From the NCBI RefSeq assembly GCF_023639785.1, contig NZ_CP098325.1, forward strand, positions 2,418,001 to 2,482,000: a DNA stretch of 64,000 nucleotides. Direction: 5' to 3'. Made by a program: the position numbers and the translations under genes. How positions within the stretch are numbered: position 1 is the stretch's first letter; each line of letters begins with the position of its first letter. Origin of the DNA: Leclercia adecarboxylata (GTDB lineage: Bacteria > Pseudomonadota > Gammaproteobacteria > Enterobacterales > Enterobacteriaceae). Below, in pieces: positions 28,990 through 37,376 of the stretch. The notes below the pieces were generated by a model. The model was given only the letters and a program-made list of their open reading frames with translations. It did no database searches and was not told the origin of the DNA.

Positions 28990-29469
28990 AGGTGCTCCGG
29001 ATTGATATTTAAGTTAGGGGTTAAACTGATGTTAAAAATATACTAAACCACCATAGTTGTACATAGCTGCTGTACAAGTTTTTGGGATTTTAAATAGCAA
29101 CCTAAGTAACTTTTAAAAATAACACCGCCTTAACAAGCACTTAAAATTCTCTGACGTTGTAAAATTTACAAAAGAAAACGTTCGTAAGTCTTTCATTAAT
29201 AAAACTTAAGTATCAACCTGCCATACCTCTAACCCAGCATGGAAAGCGAGCGGCCAGCGAAGCATAACCTGCCCTGCTGAGCCTTTATTTCAACACGCAG
29301 GCTGTACAACTTATTCATGTTCTGAGGCTGGAAGACACCTGCGCCGCTGTCCAGCCTGAGTTTCAGCGCTGCGCCACAGGCATCGCCCGATACTTTTCAG
29401 CAAAACCTTAAGGCAGATTTGCTATTTCCCTACCAGACTTAGGCTTTTTGCTTTTAAGGAGCCCATGCC
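28990..29469. other. 480-bp intergenic region between ycgZ and an unknown two-gene unit
   Basis: No credible ORF. The ycgZ half (28990-29210) is AT-rich and contains the palindrome at 29057-29077; the other half is of average composition, with one further TGTACAA half-site near 29308. A good AAGGAG lies at the right end, before the gene at 29470. Confidence 0.5.
29057..29077. promoter_or_regulatory. BluR/MlrA-type palindrome upstream of ycgZ
   Basis: TTGTACA-N7-TGTACAA is a perfect interrupted palindrome of the kind bound by the MerR-family regulators MlrA and BluR (which use TTGTACA/TGTACAA arms). Its distance from ycgZ fits promoter control. Confidence 0.7.
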
Positions 29470-29667
29470 ATGAGGCGTCTGTTTACGTCGATTTTCTCCA
29501 GCCCTGAGTCGCTGCTACAGGTGATGAGTCAACAGGAAATTATTGAAGCCGTGGAGGACGGGGACCGAATCATCATCGATCAGGATGGCAACGCCTCGGT
29601 CAATTTCAAAAGCCGGGAGGTGCGGGAGGACTTTCTGCGCCATGTTAACGCGCTGAAGAGGGCCTGA
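29470..29667 (+). CDS. Hypothetical 65-aa acidic protein
   Basis: Not recognised. The ATG at 29470 has AAGGAG 8 nt upstream. The first 15 residues (MRRLFTSIFSSPESL) are amphipathic; the middle is acidic with an IDQDGNASVNF stretch, then a charged helix. No signal peptide or metal motif. Its stop is one base before the next start, so the two genes form a coupled pair. Confidence 0.65.
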   Translation: MRRLFTSIFSSPESLLQVMSQQEIIEAVEDGDRIIIDQDGNASVNFKSREVREDFLRHVNALKRA

Positions 29668-29668
29668 G

Positions 29669-30439
29669 ATGGGAACGGCAATCTTTATGGTGCTGATGGT
29701 TTCCGGATACTGGTACACCAGCCGCGACCTCTCCACCCGCTTTAAAATCAAGCGTTCCTTTGGCTGGGACGTCTACTTTCTTGTGGCGCTTTATGGCTGC
29801 ATATTCGTGTTACAGGGTGTCCTTGCCACCGGTCTGGTCTGGCTGCTGCTGCTCGCCCTCTCCTGGATTGCGAATACCTTCCACTTTGTCTCGCAGGACT
29901 ATGCCAACTGGCAAGTGGACTTTATGACCTGGAGCTTTCTGGGGATCCAGGCGCCAGTCGTGGTGATGCTGGCCTTCGCCATCCTCTTTTGTCTCTACCG
30001 TTCGAACTGGGCGGGCAGCGCCAGGCTGGACGGCGAAGGCCGCAAGCAGCTTTACAAGCGCCTGTCGCAATCCAGCGGTATTGAACAACTGCTGTATCAG
30101 TGTATGGAAGAAGGCGAACTGGCGCTGGTGACGCTGAAATCGCGGCGGATTTATATCGGTATGATCCATACCGCGACCCTGGAATATGAAAAGACGGCCA
30201 ATATCGTGCTGATCCCCATGCTGAGCGGCTATCGCGACGGCAAAACGCTGAATCTGTGCATCGAGCACAACTACAGCAAGTGGTATGCCGACCACGATAT
30301 TACCCTCGACTCACAGCCCAAAAGCGCAATGGCGTTTCGAAAAGTGATCATGCTGGACCAGATTGAAAGTCTTTCACTTTTCGATCCTGCCAGTGCCAGC
30401 GCGCTGGATCTGGATCGCAACGCGGAGAGTGCAGAGTGA
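29669..30439 (+). CDS. Hypothetical inner-membrane protein with a cytoplasmic C-domain
   Basis: Protein of 256 aa, not recognised. Hydrophobic segments lie near residues 2-15, 32-72 (probably two) and 90-112, so three or four TM helices. The rest is soluble and includes ALVTLKSRRIYIGMIHT, TANIVLIPMLSGYRDGKTL and DQIESLSLF, which look like a beta-rich PRC-barrel or Sm-like fold as in some membrane-attached domains; that is only an impression. It ends with an acidic ASALDLDRNAESAE tail. Paired with the 65-aa gene upstream. Confidence 0.7.
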   Translation: MGTAIFMVLMVSGYWYTSRDLSTRFKIKRSFGWDVYFLVALYGCIFVLQGVLATGLVWLLLLALSWIANTFHFVSQDYANWQVDFMTWSFLGIQAPVVVMLAFAILFCLYRSNWAGSARLDGEGRKQLYKRLSQSSGIEQLLYQCMEEGELALVTLKSRRIYIGMIHTATLEYEKTANIVLIPMLSGYRDGKTLNLCIEHNYSKWYADHDITLDSQPKSAMAFRKVIMLDQIESLSLFDPASASALDLDRNAESAE

Positions 30440-30502
30440 ATTTTTCTCATCATCATGAAGATGGCTCATGTTGCAGTGAAATTTAGTCGCTTTCACTCCC
30501 CT

Positions 30503-30594
30503 CCTGGCTCTGGCATAACATCAGTCATATTAACGTATCAGCAACATAAAGACTGAATTTCGCAACAGCGTCACGCTTTATGCCAGAGCCCAGG
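30503..30594 (+). promoter_or_regulatory. Structured leader of mesX: 16-bp inverted repeat over the RBS
   Basis: CCTGGCTCTGGCATAA (30503-30518) pairs with TTATGCCAGAGCC-C-AGG (30578-30594) with one bulged C. Inside lies a second pair, TCAGTC / GACTGA (about 30521-30526 and 30551-30556), and a small GCG/CGC hairpin. The right arm covers the AGGA that serves mesX (ATG 30605), so the folded form would hide the ribosome-binding site. It could be an RNA switch, or a DNA operator. No known riboswitch class is recognised. Confidence 0.6.
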
Positions 30595-30604
30595 AAAAAT
30601 CACG

Positions 30605-31588
30605 ATGAATAACGATTTCACCTTCACGATTAAGCGCAGCCGTTTCGATGAGAATTACAATCCTTCGGAAAATACGCGTATCACCACCAATTTTGCCAAT
30701 CTGGCCCGCGGCGATAACCGTCAGCAGAACCTGCGCAACACCCTGGTGATGATGGATAACCGCTTCAACACCCTGGCGCACTGGGACAATCCGAAAAGCG
30801 ATCGTTATTCCGTCGAGCTGGACATTATCTCCGTTGAGATGCATATCCCAGGGGAGGAGACTCACACCACCTTCCCGGCGATTGAAATCTTAAAAACCAA
30901 TATTGTGGATAAAAAAACCCACGCGCGTATTGAAGGGATCGTCGGGAATAACTTCTCGTCCTACGTGCGGGATTATGATTTCAGCGTATTGCTGCCCGAT
31001 CACAATAAAAACCAGCCTGAATTCAGCATTCCGGATAATTTTGGCGAACTGCACGGCAACATCTTTAAGCACTTTGTTAATTCAGCGGAATATAAAAATA
31101 ACTTCAGCAAGCCGCCCGTGATCTGCCTGAGCGTTTCCAACAAAAACAGCTATCAGCGCATCGGCAATGAACATCCGGTATTAGGCATCGAGTACCGCCA
31201 GGAAGGTTCTTCCCTGACGGAAGCCTACTTCAAAAAGATGGGCCTGCAGGTTCGCTACTTTATGCCGCCAGACAGCGCCGCGCCGCTGGCATTTTTCTTC
31301 TCCGGCGACTTGCTGAGCGACTATACCTTCCTGGAGCTGATCGGCACCATCAGTACGATGGAGACCTTCCAGAAAATTTATCGCCCTGAGATTTACAACG
31401 CCAACTCAGCGGCCGGGCACTATTACCAGCCCAGCCTGACCAACCAGGATCACTCCCTGACCAAGATTGTTTACGATCGCGAGGAGCGGAGCCAGCTGGC
31501 GATTGAGCAGGGCAAATTTACCGAGAAGCACTTCATCAAGCCGTACAAAAATATTCTTGAGCAATGGTCTGCTCACTGCGCGCTTTGA
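30605..31588 (+). CDS. mesX: MesX (DUF1852), partner of folate-independent methionine synthase
   Basis: Soluble protein of 327 aa, DUF1852 family. The N-terminus reads MNNDFTFTIKRSRFDENYNP, and later segments such as NTLVMMDNRFNTLAHWDN, PVICLSVSNKNSYQRIGNEHPVLG (split here by eye) and LSDYTFLELIGTISTMETFQKIYRPEIYN are typical of the family. DUF1852 genes are almost always next to a short MetE-like synthase; in Acinetobacter the pair was named MesX and MesD, and MesD depended on MesX and oxygen to make methionine. The precise role of MesX is unknown. mesD follows after 27 bp. Confidence 0.85.
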   Translation: MNNDFTFTIKRSRFDENYNPSENTRITTNFANLARGDNRQQNLRNTLVMMDNRFNTLAHWDNPKSDRYSVELDIISVEMHIPGEETHTTFPAIEILKTNIVDKKTHARIEGIVGNNFSSYVRDYDFSVLLPDHNKNQPEFSIPDNFGELHGNIFKHFVNSAEYKNNFSKPPVICLSVSNKNSYQRIGNEHPVLGIEYRQEGSSLTEAYFKKMGLQVRYFMPPDSAAPLAFFFSGDLLSDYTFLELIGTISTMETFQKIYRPEIYNANSAAGHYYQPSLTNQDHSLTKIVYDREERSQLAIEQGKFTEKHFIKPYKNILEQWSAHCAL

Positions 31589-31615
31589 TTAATTAAAACG
31601 ATAAGGTCACCTGTT

Positions 31616-32647
31616 ATGAAAACATTGCTCCCCACCTCCACTGCCGGCAGCCTGCCGAAACCGTCCTGGCTGGCACAACCCGAGACGCTGTGGTCGCCGT
31701 GGAAATTGCAGAACGAGGAATTACTTGCCGGTAAACAGGATGCGCTTCGTCTCTCCCTTGACGATCAGCTCCGGGCTGGCATTGATATCGTCAGCGACGG
31801 GGAGCAAACCCGCCAGCACTTCGTCACCACCTTTATCGAGCACCTCAGCGGCGTCGATTTTGAGAAACGCGAAGTGGTGAAAATCCGTAACCGCTATGAC
31901 GCCAGCGTGCCGACCGTGGTGGGCGCCGTAGCCCGCCAGAAGCCGGTGTTCGTTGACGATGCGAAATACTTACGTCAGCTCACCACCCAGCCGATTAAAT
32001 GGGCGCTGCCGGGCCCGATGACCATGATCGATACCCTTTATGACAACCACTACAAAAGCCGTGAAAAACTGGCCTGGGAGTTCGCAAAAATTCTCAACCA
32101 GGAGGCCAAAGAGCTGGAAGCGGCCGGGGTGGATATTATTCAGTTCGATGAACCGGCCTTTAACGTCTTCTTTGATGAGGTGAACGACTGGGGGATCGCC
32201 GCCCTGGAGCGCGCCATTGAAGGGCTGAAATGCGAAACGGCGGTACACATCTGCTACGGTTACGGCATCAAAGCCAATACCGACTGGAAGAAGACCCTGG
32301 GTTCAGAGTGGCGCCAGTATGAAGAGGCGTTCCCAAAACTGCAGACCTCGAATATCGATATCATCTCGCTGGAGTGCCACAACTCCCGCGTGCCGATGGA
32401 CCTGCTTGAGCTGATCCGCGGTAAAAAGGTGATGGTCGGGGCCATCGACGTGGCAACCCATACCGTCGAGACGCCAGAGGAAGTGGCCGATACGCTGCGT
32501 AAAGCGCTGCAGTTTGTCGATGCCGATAAACTCTACCCTTCCACCAACTGTGGGATGGCGCCGCTATCCCGCGAGGTTGCCCACGGCAAGCTCAACGCGT
32601 TGAGCGCCGGGGCGGAGATCATCCGCCGGGAACTGGCGGCACGATAA
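31616..32647 (+). CDS. mesD: MesD, core-MetE folate-independent methionine synthase
   Basis: Protein of 343 aa, homologous to only the C-terminal catalytic half of MetE. Zinc-ligand candidates match MetE: His and Cys in VHICYGYG, Glu in ISLECHNS and Cys in STNCGMAPLSR. The substrate motif IDIVSDGEQ and the QFDEPAF segment are also present. MetE uses methyl-tetrahydrofolate through its N-terminal domain; MesD lacks that domain and uses another, unidentified methyl donor. The catalysed step is methylation of homocysteine to methionine. It forms an operon with mesX. Confidence 0.87.
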   Translation: MKTLLPTSTAGSLPKPSWLAQPETLWSPWKLQNEELLAGKQDALRLSLDDQLRAGIDIVSDGEQTRQHFVTTFIEHLSGVDFEKREVVKIRNRYDASVPTVVGAVARQKPVFVDDAKYLRQLTTQPIKWALPGPMTMIDTLYDNHYKSREKLAWEFAKILNQEAKELEAAGVDIIQFDEPAFNVFFDEVNDWGIAALERAIEGLKCETAVHICYGYGIKANTDWKKTLGSEWRQYEEAFPKLQTSNIDIISLECHNSRVPMDLLELIRGKKVMVGAIDVATHTVETPEEVADTLRKALQFVDADKLYPSTNCGMAPLSREVAHGKLNALSAGAEIIRRELAAR

Positions 32648-32654
32648 GTGTCAG

Positions 32655-32679
32655 GCCGGGCAAGCGAGGGCTGCCCGGC
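32655..32679. terminator. Hairpin between convergent genes (terminator/REP-like)
   Basis: The stem GCCGGGCA / TGCCCGGC with a 9-nt loop lies between mesD and the reductase gene. It has no T-tract on either side and resembles half a REP unit, so its terminator role is uncertain. Confidence 0.5.
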
Positions 32680-32686
32680 GAAATGA

Positions 32687-33580
32687 TTACAGACGGCGGC
32701 CACGCGCCCAGTAGGCCATAAAGCTGATCGTCTCTTTTGACAGGTTTCGTTCCCCGATAAGATAGCGTCGCAGATGCTTAACCGCGCTGGATTCCGCAGC
32801 CACCCAGCCGTGGAAACGGTTATCGCTTTGCGCGCGATCCCACAACAGTTCCCCTTCGGCCTCTTCCCGCACCTCCTGGCTCTGGGTCAGGGCATACTCC
32901 GGCAGTTTCACGTGCTGTTTGACGGCCTGTAACAGGGCTTCGCCATGGCTGGCGCCCGTCAGGTCACGCGCCCGCCAGTGCACTTGTGCAAAGTCATAGG
33001 CGCCGAGATCGATACAGTCGCCCTGCTCCGGCACTTCGATGAATACCTGTACCTGCGGGGGTGTATCGCGCCGGGCGAGCTGCTCCAGGATCCCTTTTAC
33101 CGCAGGCCATGCCGTTTCATCCGCAATAATCAGGCCCTGTTCTGCATGAGGATGGGGATCCCACTCGTATCCCCCGCTGTCTTCGGGATAGTCACGGTTT
33201 GGAGCCACAATCTGCAGTTCGTCACCCGGCTGTGCCCCTGCCGCCCAGGCTGACGCCGGGCCTTCGGTGCCGTGCATGACAAACTCCACCTCCAGCTCGC
33301 AGGCTTCAACGTTCACCCGACGCAAGGTGTAGGTGCGCAGGATCGGCCGTATCGCTTCCGGCAGAGACTTGATTTGCTCCCACCAGGAGCCTTCTGACGT
33401 CAACGCCGACGGCGTGCCGTTCAGCGAGGGAAAGAGCAGTTTAATGCGCTGGTCCGGTGCATCCATTTTCATATGACGCACGTCGTCGCCCCGGAACACG
33501 CAGCGTAGCATAGAGGGAGAAAGCCCCTCTTTTCGCGCCAGTTTTACGTTGAATAAGCGATAGCTCTGCACAGCCGACAT
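32687..33580 (-). CDS. Siderophore-interacting protein (FAD ferric reductase)
   Basis: Flavin reductase of the SIP family (ViuB/YqjH type), 297 aa. The FAD-binding part has TYTLRRVNVEACELEVEFVMHG (RxYT/S-like core) and GPASAWAAGAQPGDELQIVAPNRDY; the NAD(P)H-binding part has LIIADETAWPAV. Such enzymes release iron by reducing ferric siderophores in the cytoplasm. It is longer than E. coli YqjH (254 aa), with a C-terminal YLIGERNLSKETISFMAYWARG typical of ViuB-like members. A strong Fur box lies 61 bp upstream of the start. Confidence 0.87.
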   Translation of the reverse strand: MSAVQSYRLFNVKLARKEGLSPSMLRCVFRGDDVRHMKMDAPDQRIKLLFPSLNGTPSALTSEGSWWEQIKSLPEAIRPILRTYTLRRVNVEACELEVEFVMHGTEGPASAWAAGAQPGDELQIVAPNRDYPEDSGGYEWDPHPHAEQGLIIADETAWPAVKGILEQLARRDTPPQVQVFIEVPEQGDCIDLGAYDFAQVHWRARDLTGASHGEALLQAVKQHVKLPEYALTQSQEVREEAEGELLWDRAQSDNRFHGWVAAESSAVKHLRRYLIGERNLSKETISFMAYWARGRRL

Positions 33581-33640
33581 ACCTTCACCTTAAAGCGCGT
33601 CGTGAATAGTTAAGATGGGCCGATAGTAGCAAAGGAAAAT

Positions 33641-33662
33641 GATAATGAGAACGCTTATTATC
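33641..33662. promoter_or_regulatory. Fur box of the siderophore-interacting protein gene
   Basis: GATAATGAGAACGCTTATTATC is a near-palindromic Fur site (GATAATGA / TTATTATC arms). It lies between the reductase gene and the gpx stop, in the reductase promoter region. Predicts iron repression. Confidence 0.8.
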
Positions 33663-33686
33663 TAAGAGGTGCTGAGATTCAAAAAC

Positions 33687-34169
33687 TTAGCTTTTGAGCG
33701 CGGCAACGACAGCGGCTTCCATCTTCTCCGGGGAGGTTATCGGCGCAAAACGCTTGAGGGGTTTACCGTCGCGCCCGATGAGGAATTTCGTGAAGTTCCA
33801 TTTGATCCGCCCGCCCAGCACACCGGGCAGTGCGTCTTTCAGGTAACGAAACACCGGGTGCGCACCCGCGCCGTTGACCTCAACTTTCCCGAACATCGGG
33901 AAGCTCACGCCGTAATTGATATCACAGGTCTTAGCGATCTCATCGGCGCCACCGGGCTCCTGCTTCCCGAACTGATTGCAGGGAAAACCCAGCACCACCA
34001 GCCCCCGTGAGGCGTACTTTTTGTAGAGCTTCTCAAGACCTGCGTATTGCGGTGTGAAGCCGCACTGGCTGGCCGTATTGACCACAAGAACCACTTTACC
34101 CGCATAGTCGGCCATGGAGATGGGCTGACCACGCAGGCTGGTGGCAGAAAGTTGATGAAACGTCGTCAT
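33687..34169 (-). CDS. Glutathione/thioredoxin peroxidase (GPx family)
   Basis: Non-seleno glutathione peroxidase of 160 aa. The peroxidatic cysteine lies in VNTASQCGFTPQY, the catalytic Gln in GFPCNQFGKQEPG (this Cys is the likely resolving residue), and the catalytic Trp/Asn in IKWNFTKFLIGRDG. It reduces H2O2 and organic peroxides, most probably with thioredoxin. It is shorter than E. coli BtuE (183 aa) and lacks BtuE's insertion before the WNF motif, so it is a different GPx lineage. Confidence 0.92.
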   Translation of the reverse strand: MTTFHQLSATSLRGQPISMADYAGKVVLVVNTASQCGFTPQYAGLEKLYKKYASRGLVVLGFPCNQFGKQEPGGADEIAKTCDINYGVSFPMFGKVEVNGAGAHPVFRYLKDALPGVLGGRIKWNFTKFLIGRDGKPLKRFAPITSPEKMEAAVVAALKS

Positions 34170-34228
34170 TCAGGAAACCTCAGAATCATAATGGCACCCT
34201 GCCACTGACAAGGTGCCCACAGAATAGC

Positions 34229-35692
34229 TTACTTCACCGTTTCAATTTTAGGCGGCTGCCAGGTGCCGTCCAGAATTGGCTGTTCACCCCAGTATGCACG
34301 AATGTAGAGGGAAAGATTACCCTCAGGCGCCGGTAGCCAGTTACTGACTTTATCTTCTGATGGGCGGGTTTTGCTGACGTACAGGGTCAGGGAGCCATCA
34401 TCGTTATACTTCAGGTTTTTGTTTTTGGTGCCCAGCGAGAAGCGGTTCAGCTCGTTAGGGCTGAACAGATGCTTGCTGTTATAGAGCGTTAATGACCAGA
34501 ACCCTTTCACCGGCGGCAGTTCGCCTTTGGCAAAGGTCACGGTGTAATCATGTTCGCCGGACAGCTGGTTGCCCGCAGCATCGTTGTCGGTGTAGAAATA
34601 CTGGGTTTCGTTCGGTTTGTTATCGAACATATTCGATTTAGAGGTGCCGGTACGGTTGTAGTAGTCCACCCCAAACTCAGCGTTGTTTTTCGAACGGTTC
34701 CAGCCATTGCCCGCCGGTACGCCGTTGTTCTTCCACTTAAAGAAATCAGCAATGACGGTTTTATCCGTTTCTTCTGCGGCAGCATCCATCCATTTGCGAA
34801 TCTCGGGGTTTTTCTTGCCTGCTTCCACAAGGTGACGGTACTGAGCGTACATGGCCTCTTCGCCAGGCAGCGGCGGCACTTTTTCCAGAACATTAGCGAA
34901 CTGGTCGAAGAATTTCTCCGGAACGACCCAGCGTGTTTCGCCTGCGCTGGCATCCGGTTTATCGCCGATTGCCGGGATTTTCGAGTATTCGAAAGATTTC
35001 ATTTTGCCGTCAAACTGACTCAGCGGGTAGGTCATAATCTCTTTGATTGGCGCCTGAATCGCTGCCCGGTCTTCCGGGGTATCATCCATCTGGACGCGAG
35101 GGATCACGTTAGCCATTTCTGTGGAGGACTGAATCACACCGTTAATGCCCTGCGGGGTTTCCCCTTTCCAGTTAGGCCCGACAAGCAGATAAAAACCGGG
35201 CTTGGTGGCGTAAGGTTTACCGACGTTACCGATCTGATTGGTGCGGGCATCATAAATAGCGTACACCCAGAAGCGGTCGCCGAAATCGGGCACCTGGATG
35301 ACAATCGGCTCTTTATCCAGTTCGAAGAAGCCCAGCCCGTACGCCACGTCCTGGTTTGGACAGGTGACGAAGGTCTCCTCCGGCTTGATGTAGTCCGTCA
35401 GCATACTGAGCTGACCCATCGGCGCGACCGGCACCATGCCGCCGTTCAGCGCCGGATAAGGTGCTTTGGTGATGGTTTCCCGACGGTTAAACTGATTCAC
35501 CATTGGCCAGCCCCAGATGTAGGCCTGCTGCGCGATGGCTTTCACATAGCTCTCCGGCATGGTGACATCCGCCGAAGGTTGCGTGAGCTGATCGAACTGG
35601 GTGGCATGAGGAATAGTCAAGGGTTCGGTTTGGGCGTACGCCCCTGCGCTTAGCGTCAGGGCTGTAAACAGCGCCAGATATCTTTTCTTCAT
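34229..35692 (-). CDS. Exported DUF1254/DUF1214 protein (second of a pair)
   Basis: Secreted or periplasmic protein of 487 aa. The ATG at 35692 gives the signal MKKRYLALFTALTLSAGAYA/QTEP; the longer frame to 35836 runs into the neighbour and is rejected. N-terminal DUF1254 (YIWGWPMVNQFNRR, CPNQDVAYGLGFFELDKEPIV) and C-terminal DUF1214 (GFWSLTLYNSKHLFSPNELNRF, then TLYVS) are complete. Biochemical function of this two-domain family is unknown. It starts 11 bp after its paralogue's stop and both are exported, so they form one operon. Sequence identity between the two looks low. Confidence 0.85.
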   Translation of the reverse strand: MKKRYLALFTALTLSAGAYAQTEPLTIPHATQFDQLTQPSADVTMPESYVKAIAQQAYIWGWPMVNQFNRRETITKAPYPALNGGMVPVAPMGQLSMLTDYIKPEETFVTCPNQDVAYGLGFFELDKEPIVIQVPDFGDRFWVYAIYDARTNQIGNVGKPYATKPGFYLLVGPNWKGETPQGINGVIQSSTEMANVIPRVQMDDTPEDRAAIQAPIKEIMTYPLSQFDGKMKSFEYSKIPAIGDKPDASAGETRWVVPEKFFDQFANVLEKVPPLPGEEAMYAQYRHLVEAGKKNPEIRKWMDAAAEETDKTVIADFFKWKNNGVPAGNGWNRSKNNAEFGVDYYNRTGTSKSNMFDNKPNETQYFYTDNDAAGNQLSGEHDYTVTFAKGELPPVKGFWSLTLYNSKHLFSPNELNRFSLGTKNKNLKYNDDGSLTLYVSKTRPSEDKVSNWLPAPEGNLSLYIRAYWGEQPILDGTWQPPKIETVK

Positions 35693-35702
35693 GTCATTTA
35701 CC

Positions 35703-37181
35703 TTATTTATTGGTCTGGACCAGGTCATCCGGGATCCAGCTTTGATCGTAGAATCCGTCTTCGGTGCCATACAGACGCAGGGCCACGAGGAAATTACGGT
35801 CCGGGACGGTTTTAATAAATGCGCTGTCTTCCACACCGTCCGGTTTGACTGGGCCGAACCAGAGGTCGATAGAGCCGTCGTTGTTTTTCGGGATGTTGTA
35901 ATAGCCGTTGGTGGACGGTAACAGCTGATCGGTTTCAGGCATGGTGCCGTCGGTAATGTTGTAGGCGGTGACGGCCCAGAACAGCGCCGCTGGCGGGTTG
36001 GGCGGCAGGTGCAACTTATAGGTATTGCTGCCGTTCAGGAACGTGCCGGTACTGTCTTTGGTGGCATAGGGGTATTTGGAGCCCGCGCCGGTGGTATGCA
36101 TCACCATCGCCGCCGCACTGGAGTAAGCAATCTGGAAGAAGGCCGCGCGCTGGTTGGCATCAAGCGTGCCGTACTGCATCCATTCCGCCGTGGCGCCTGC
36201 CCAGGAGTTCTCCCACTGACGGTCTTTGTAATAGAGCTGGCGCTGGTCATCACGTCCCATCTGACGACGCGCGAGGATCATACGCGGGGCAGTTTCCACG
36301 GCTTTGTTCAGCAACTCCTGCTGCTTAGCCGTCGGGGCGAAAGGTTTGCCCTTCACGATGCCGATGCTGAGCAGTGCGCTGCGGGTGGCATCCGGGATCG
36401 CGGTCAGGGGTTCATAATCGACGAAGGCTTTCAGCTTTTGCCAGTAGCTGGCATCGGTGGGATAAACCATGTTCACCCGCTTCCCGCTGGCATCCGGGAA
36501 CTGCATCGGCTTCACCTCTTTTTCCACATCCCAGAGAGGATAAACCCGGGTGGTTTCGGCATTTTTCACCGCCGGGACCGGATCGGGTTTGCCTTCACCT
36601 TTCCCCATGATGGTTCTGAAGAAGAGGAAGACGTTGTAAGTAGACGATTTAAACGCGTAATACCCCTGCGGCACAGGGCCGTCATAATCCGGCGGCAGAA
36701 GTAAATAGAGGCCACCCCGGGCGCGGTCTGGCCCGATGGCACCCACATCGGTAATGGTTTTCTGGAAGAAATCGGTAAACATCCCGATAACGTTCGGCGG
36801 CGCTTTGATCACCAGCGGGCCGGTCTCCTTCAGATCCAGATAACTCATGGAATAGATCACATCTCCGTTAGGCGTAGGCACCACCGCCCGGCTGTCCATG
36901 CGCTCTTTCCAGATCGGCAGGACGTTATAGCCTTTGCCAAACGCGGCCTCAGAGCCATCACGCAGGCCAATGGTGTTCAGCAGCGGCAGGGTCTGAATGT
37001 AGGCCTGAATCGCATCCTGATAATAGAGTTCGTCGCTTAACGACTGCGCCTCCTGCTCCGGTAACCAGTTACCGTTATTCAGTTGCTTCATCAGGGGAGA
37101 AAGCGGCGCGTCGGCGGCCATTGTGGGTTGAGCTAAAACGAGTGACAGCAAAACGGCAGAGGTGACTATTCGGCGTTTCAT
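35703..37181 (-). CDS. Exported DUF1254/DUF1214 protein (first of a pair)
   Basis: Protein of 492 aa with a Sec signal (MKRRIVTSAVLLSLVLAQPTMA/ADAP, read in two parts). DUF1254 region: YYQDAIQAYIQTLPLLNTIG, TPNGDVIYSMSYLDLKETGP. DUF1214 region: FWAVTAYNITDGTMPET, NNDGSIDLWFGP, and a final FLVALRLYGTEDGFYDQSW. Same family and layout as the next gene but clearly diverged from it. About 195 bp without a gene separate it from yedK, which is divergent. Confidence 0.85.
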   Translation of the reverse strand: MKRRIVTSAVLLSLVLAQPTMAADAPLSPLMKQLNNGNWLPEQEAQSLSDELYYQDAIQAYIQTLPLLNTIGLRDGSEAAFGKGYNVLPIWKERMDSRAVVPTPNGDVIYSMSYLDLKETGPLVIKAPPNVIGMFTDFFQKTITDVGAIGPDRARGGLYLLLPPDYDGPVPQGYYAFKSSTYNVFLFFRTIMGKGEGKPDPVPAVKNAETTRVYPLWDVEKEVKPMQFPDASGKRVNMVYPTDASYWQKLKAFVDYEPLTAIPDATRSALLSIGIVKGKPFAPTAKQQELLNKAVETAPRMILARRQMGRDDQRQLYYKDRQWENSWAGATAEWMQYGTLDANQRAAFFQIAYSSAAAMVMHTTGAGSKYPYATKDSTGTFLNGSNTYKLHLPPNPPAALFWAVTAYNITDGTMPETDQLLPSTNGYYNIPKNNDGSIDLWFGPVKPDGVEDSAFIKTVPDRNFLVALRLYGTEDGFYDQSWIPDDLVQTNK

Positions 37182-37376
37182 ACGTATATCCCGATAATAG
37201 AGTAGTAAAAACGAAATTAACGACTTACATACAATCGGTGACGGCGTTTGGCTTAAAACAAGCGAGACAGAATGTTCTTAGAAAGGATAGTTGGTTTTGC
37301 AAAATGAGTAGTGTTTTTAGCGAGTTAATATCCGTGAAATTCACCCTCTATACTTAAGAAAATACCGGAGGTAATT

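Noticed and set aside
30440..30604. SAM riboswitch or MetJ box upstream of mesX
   Set aside because: No repeated AGACGTCT-like met boxes and no recognisable SAM-riboswitch core; only the long inverted repeat is present.
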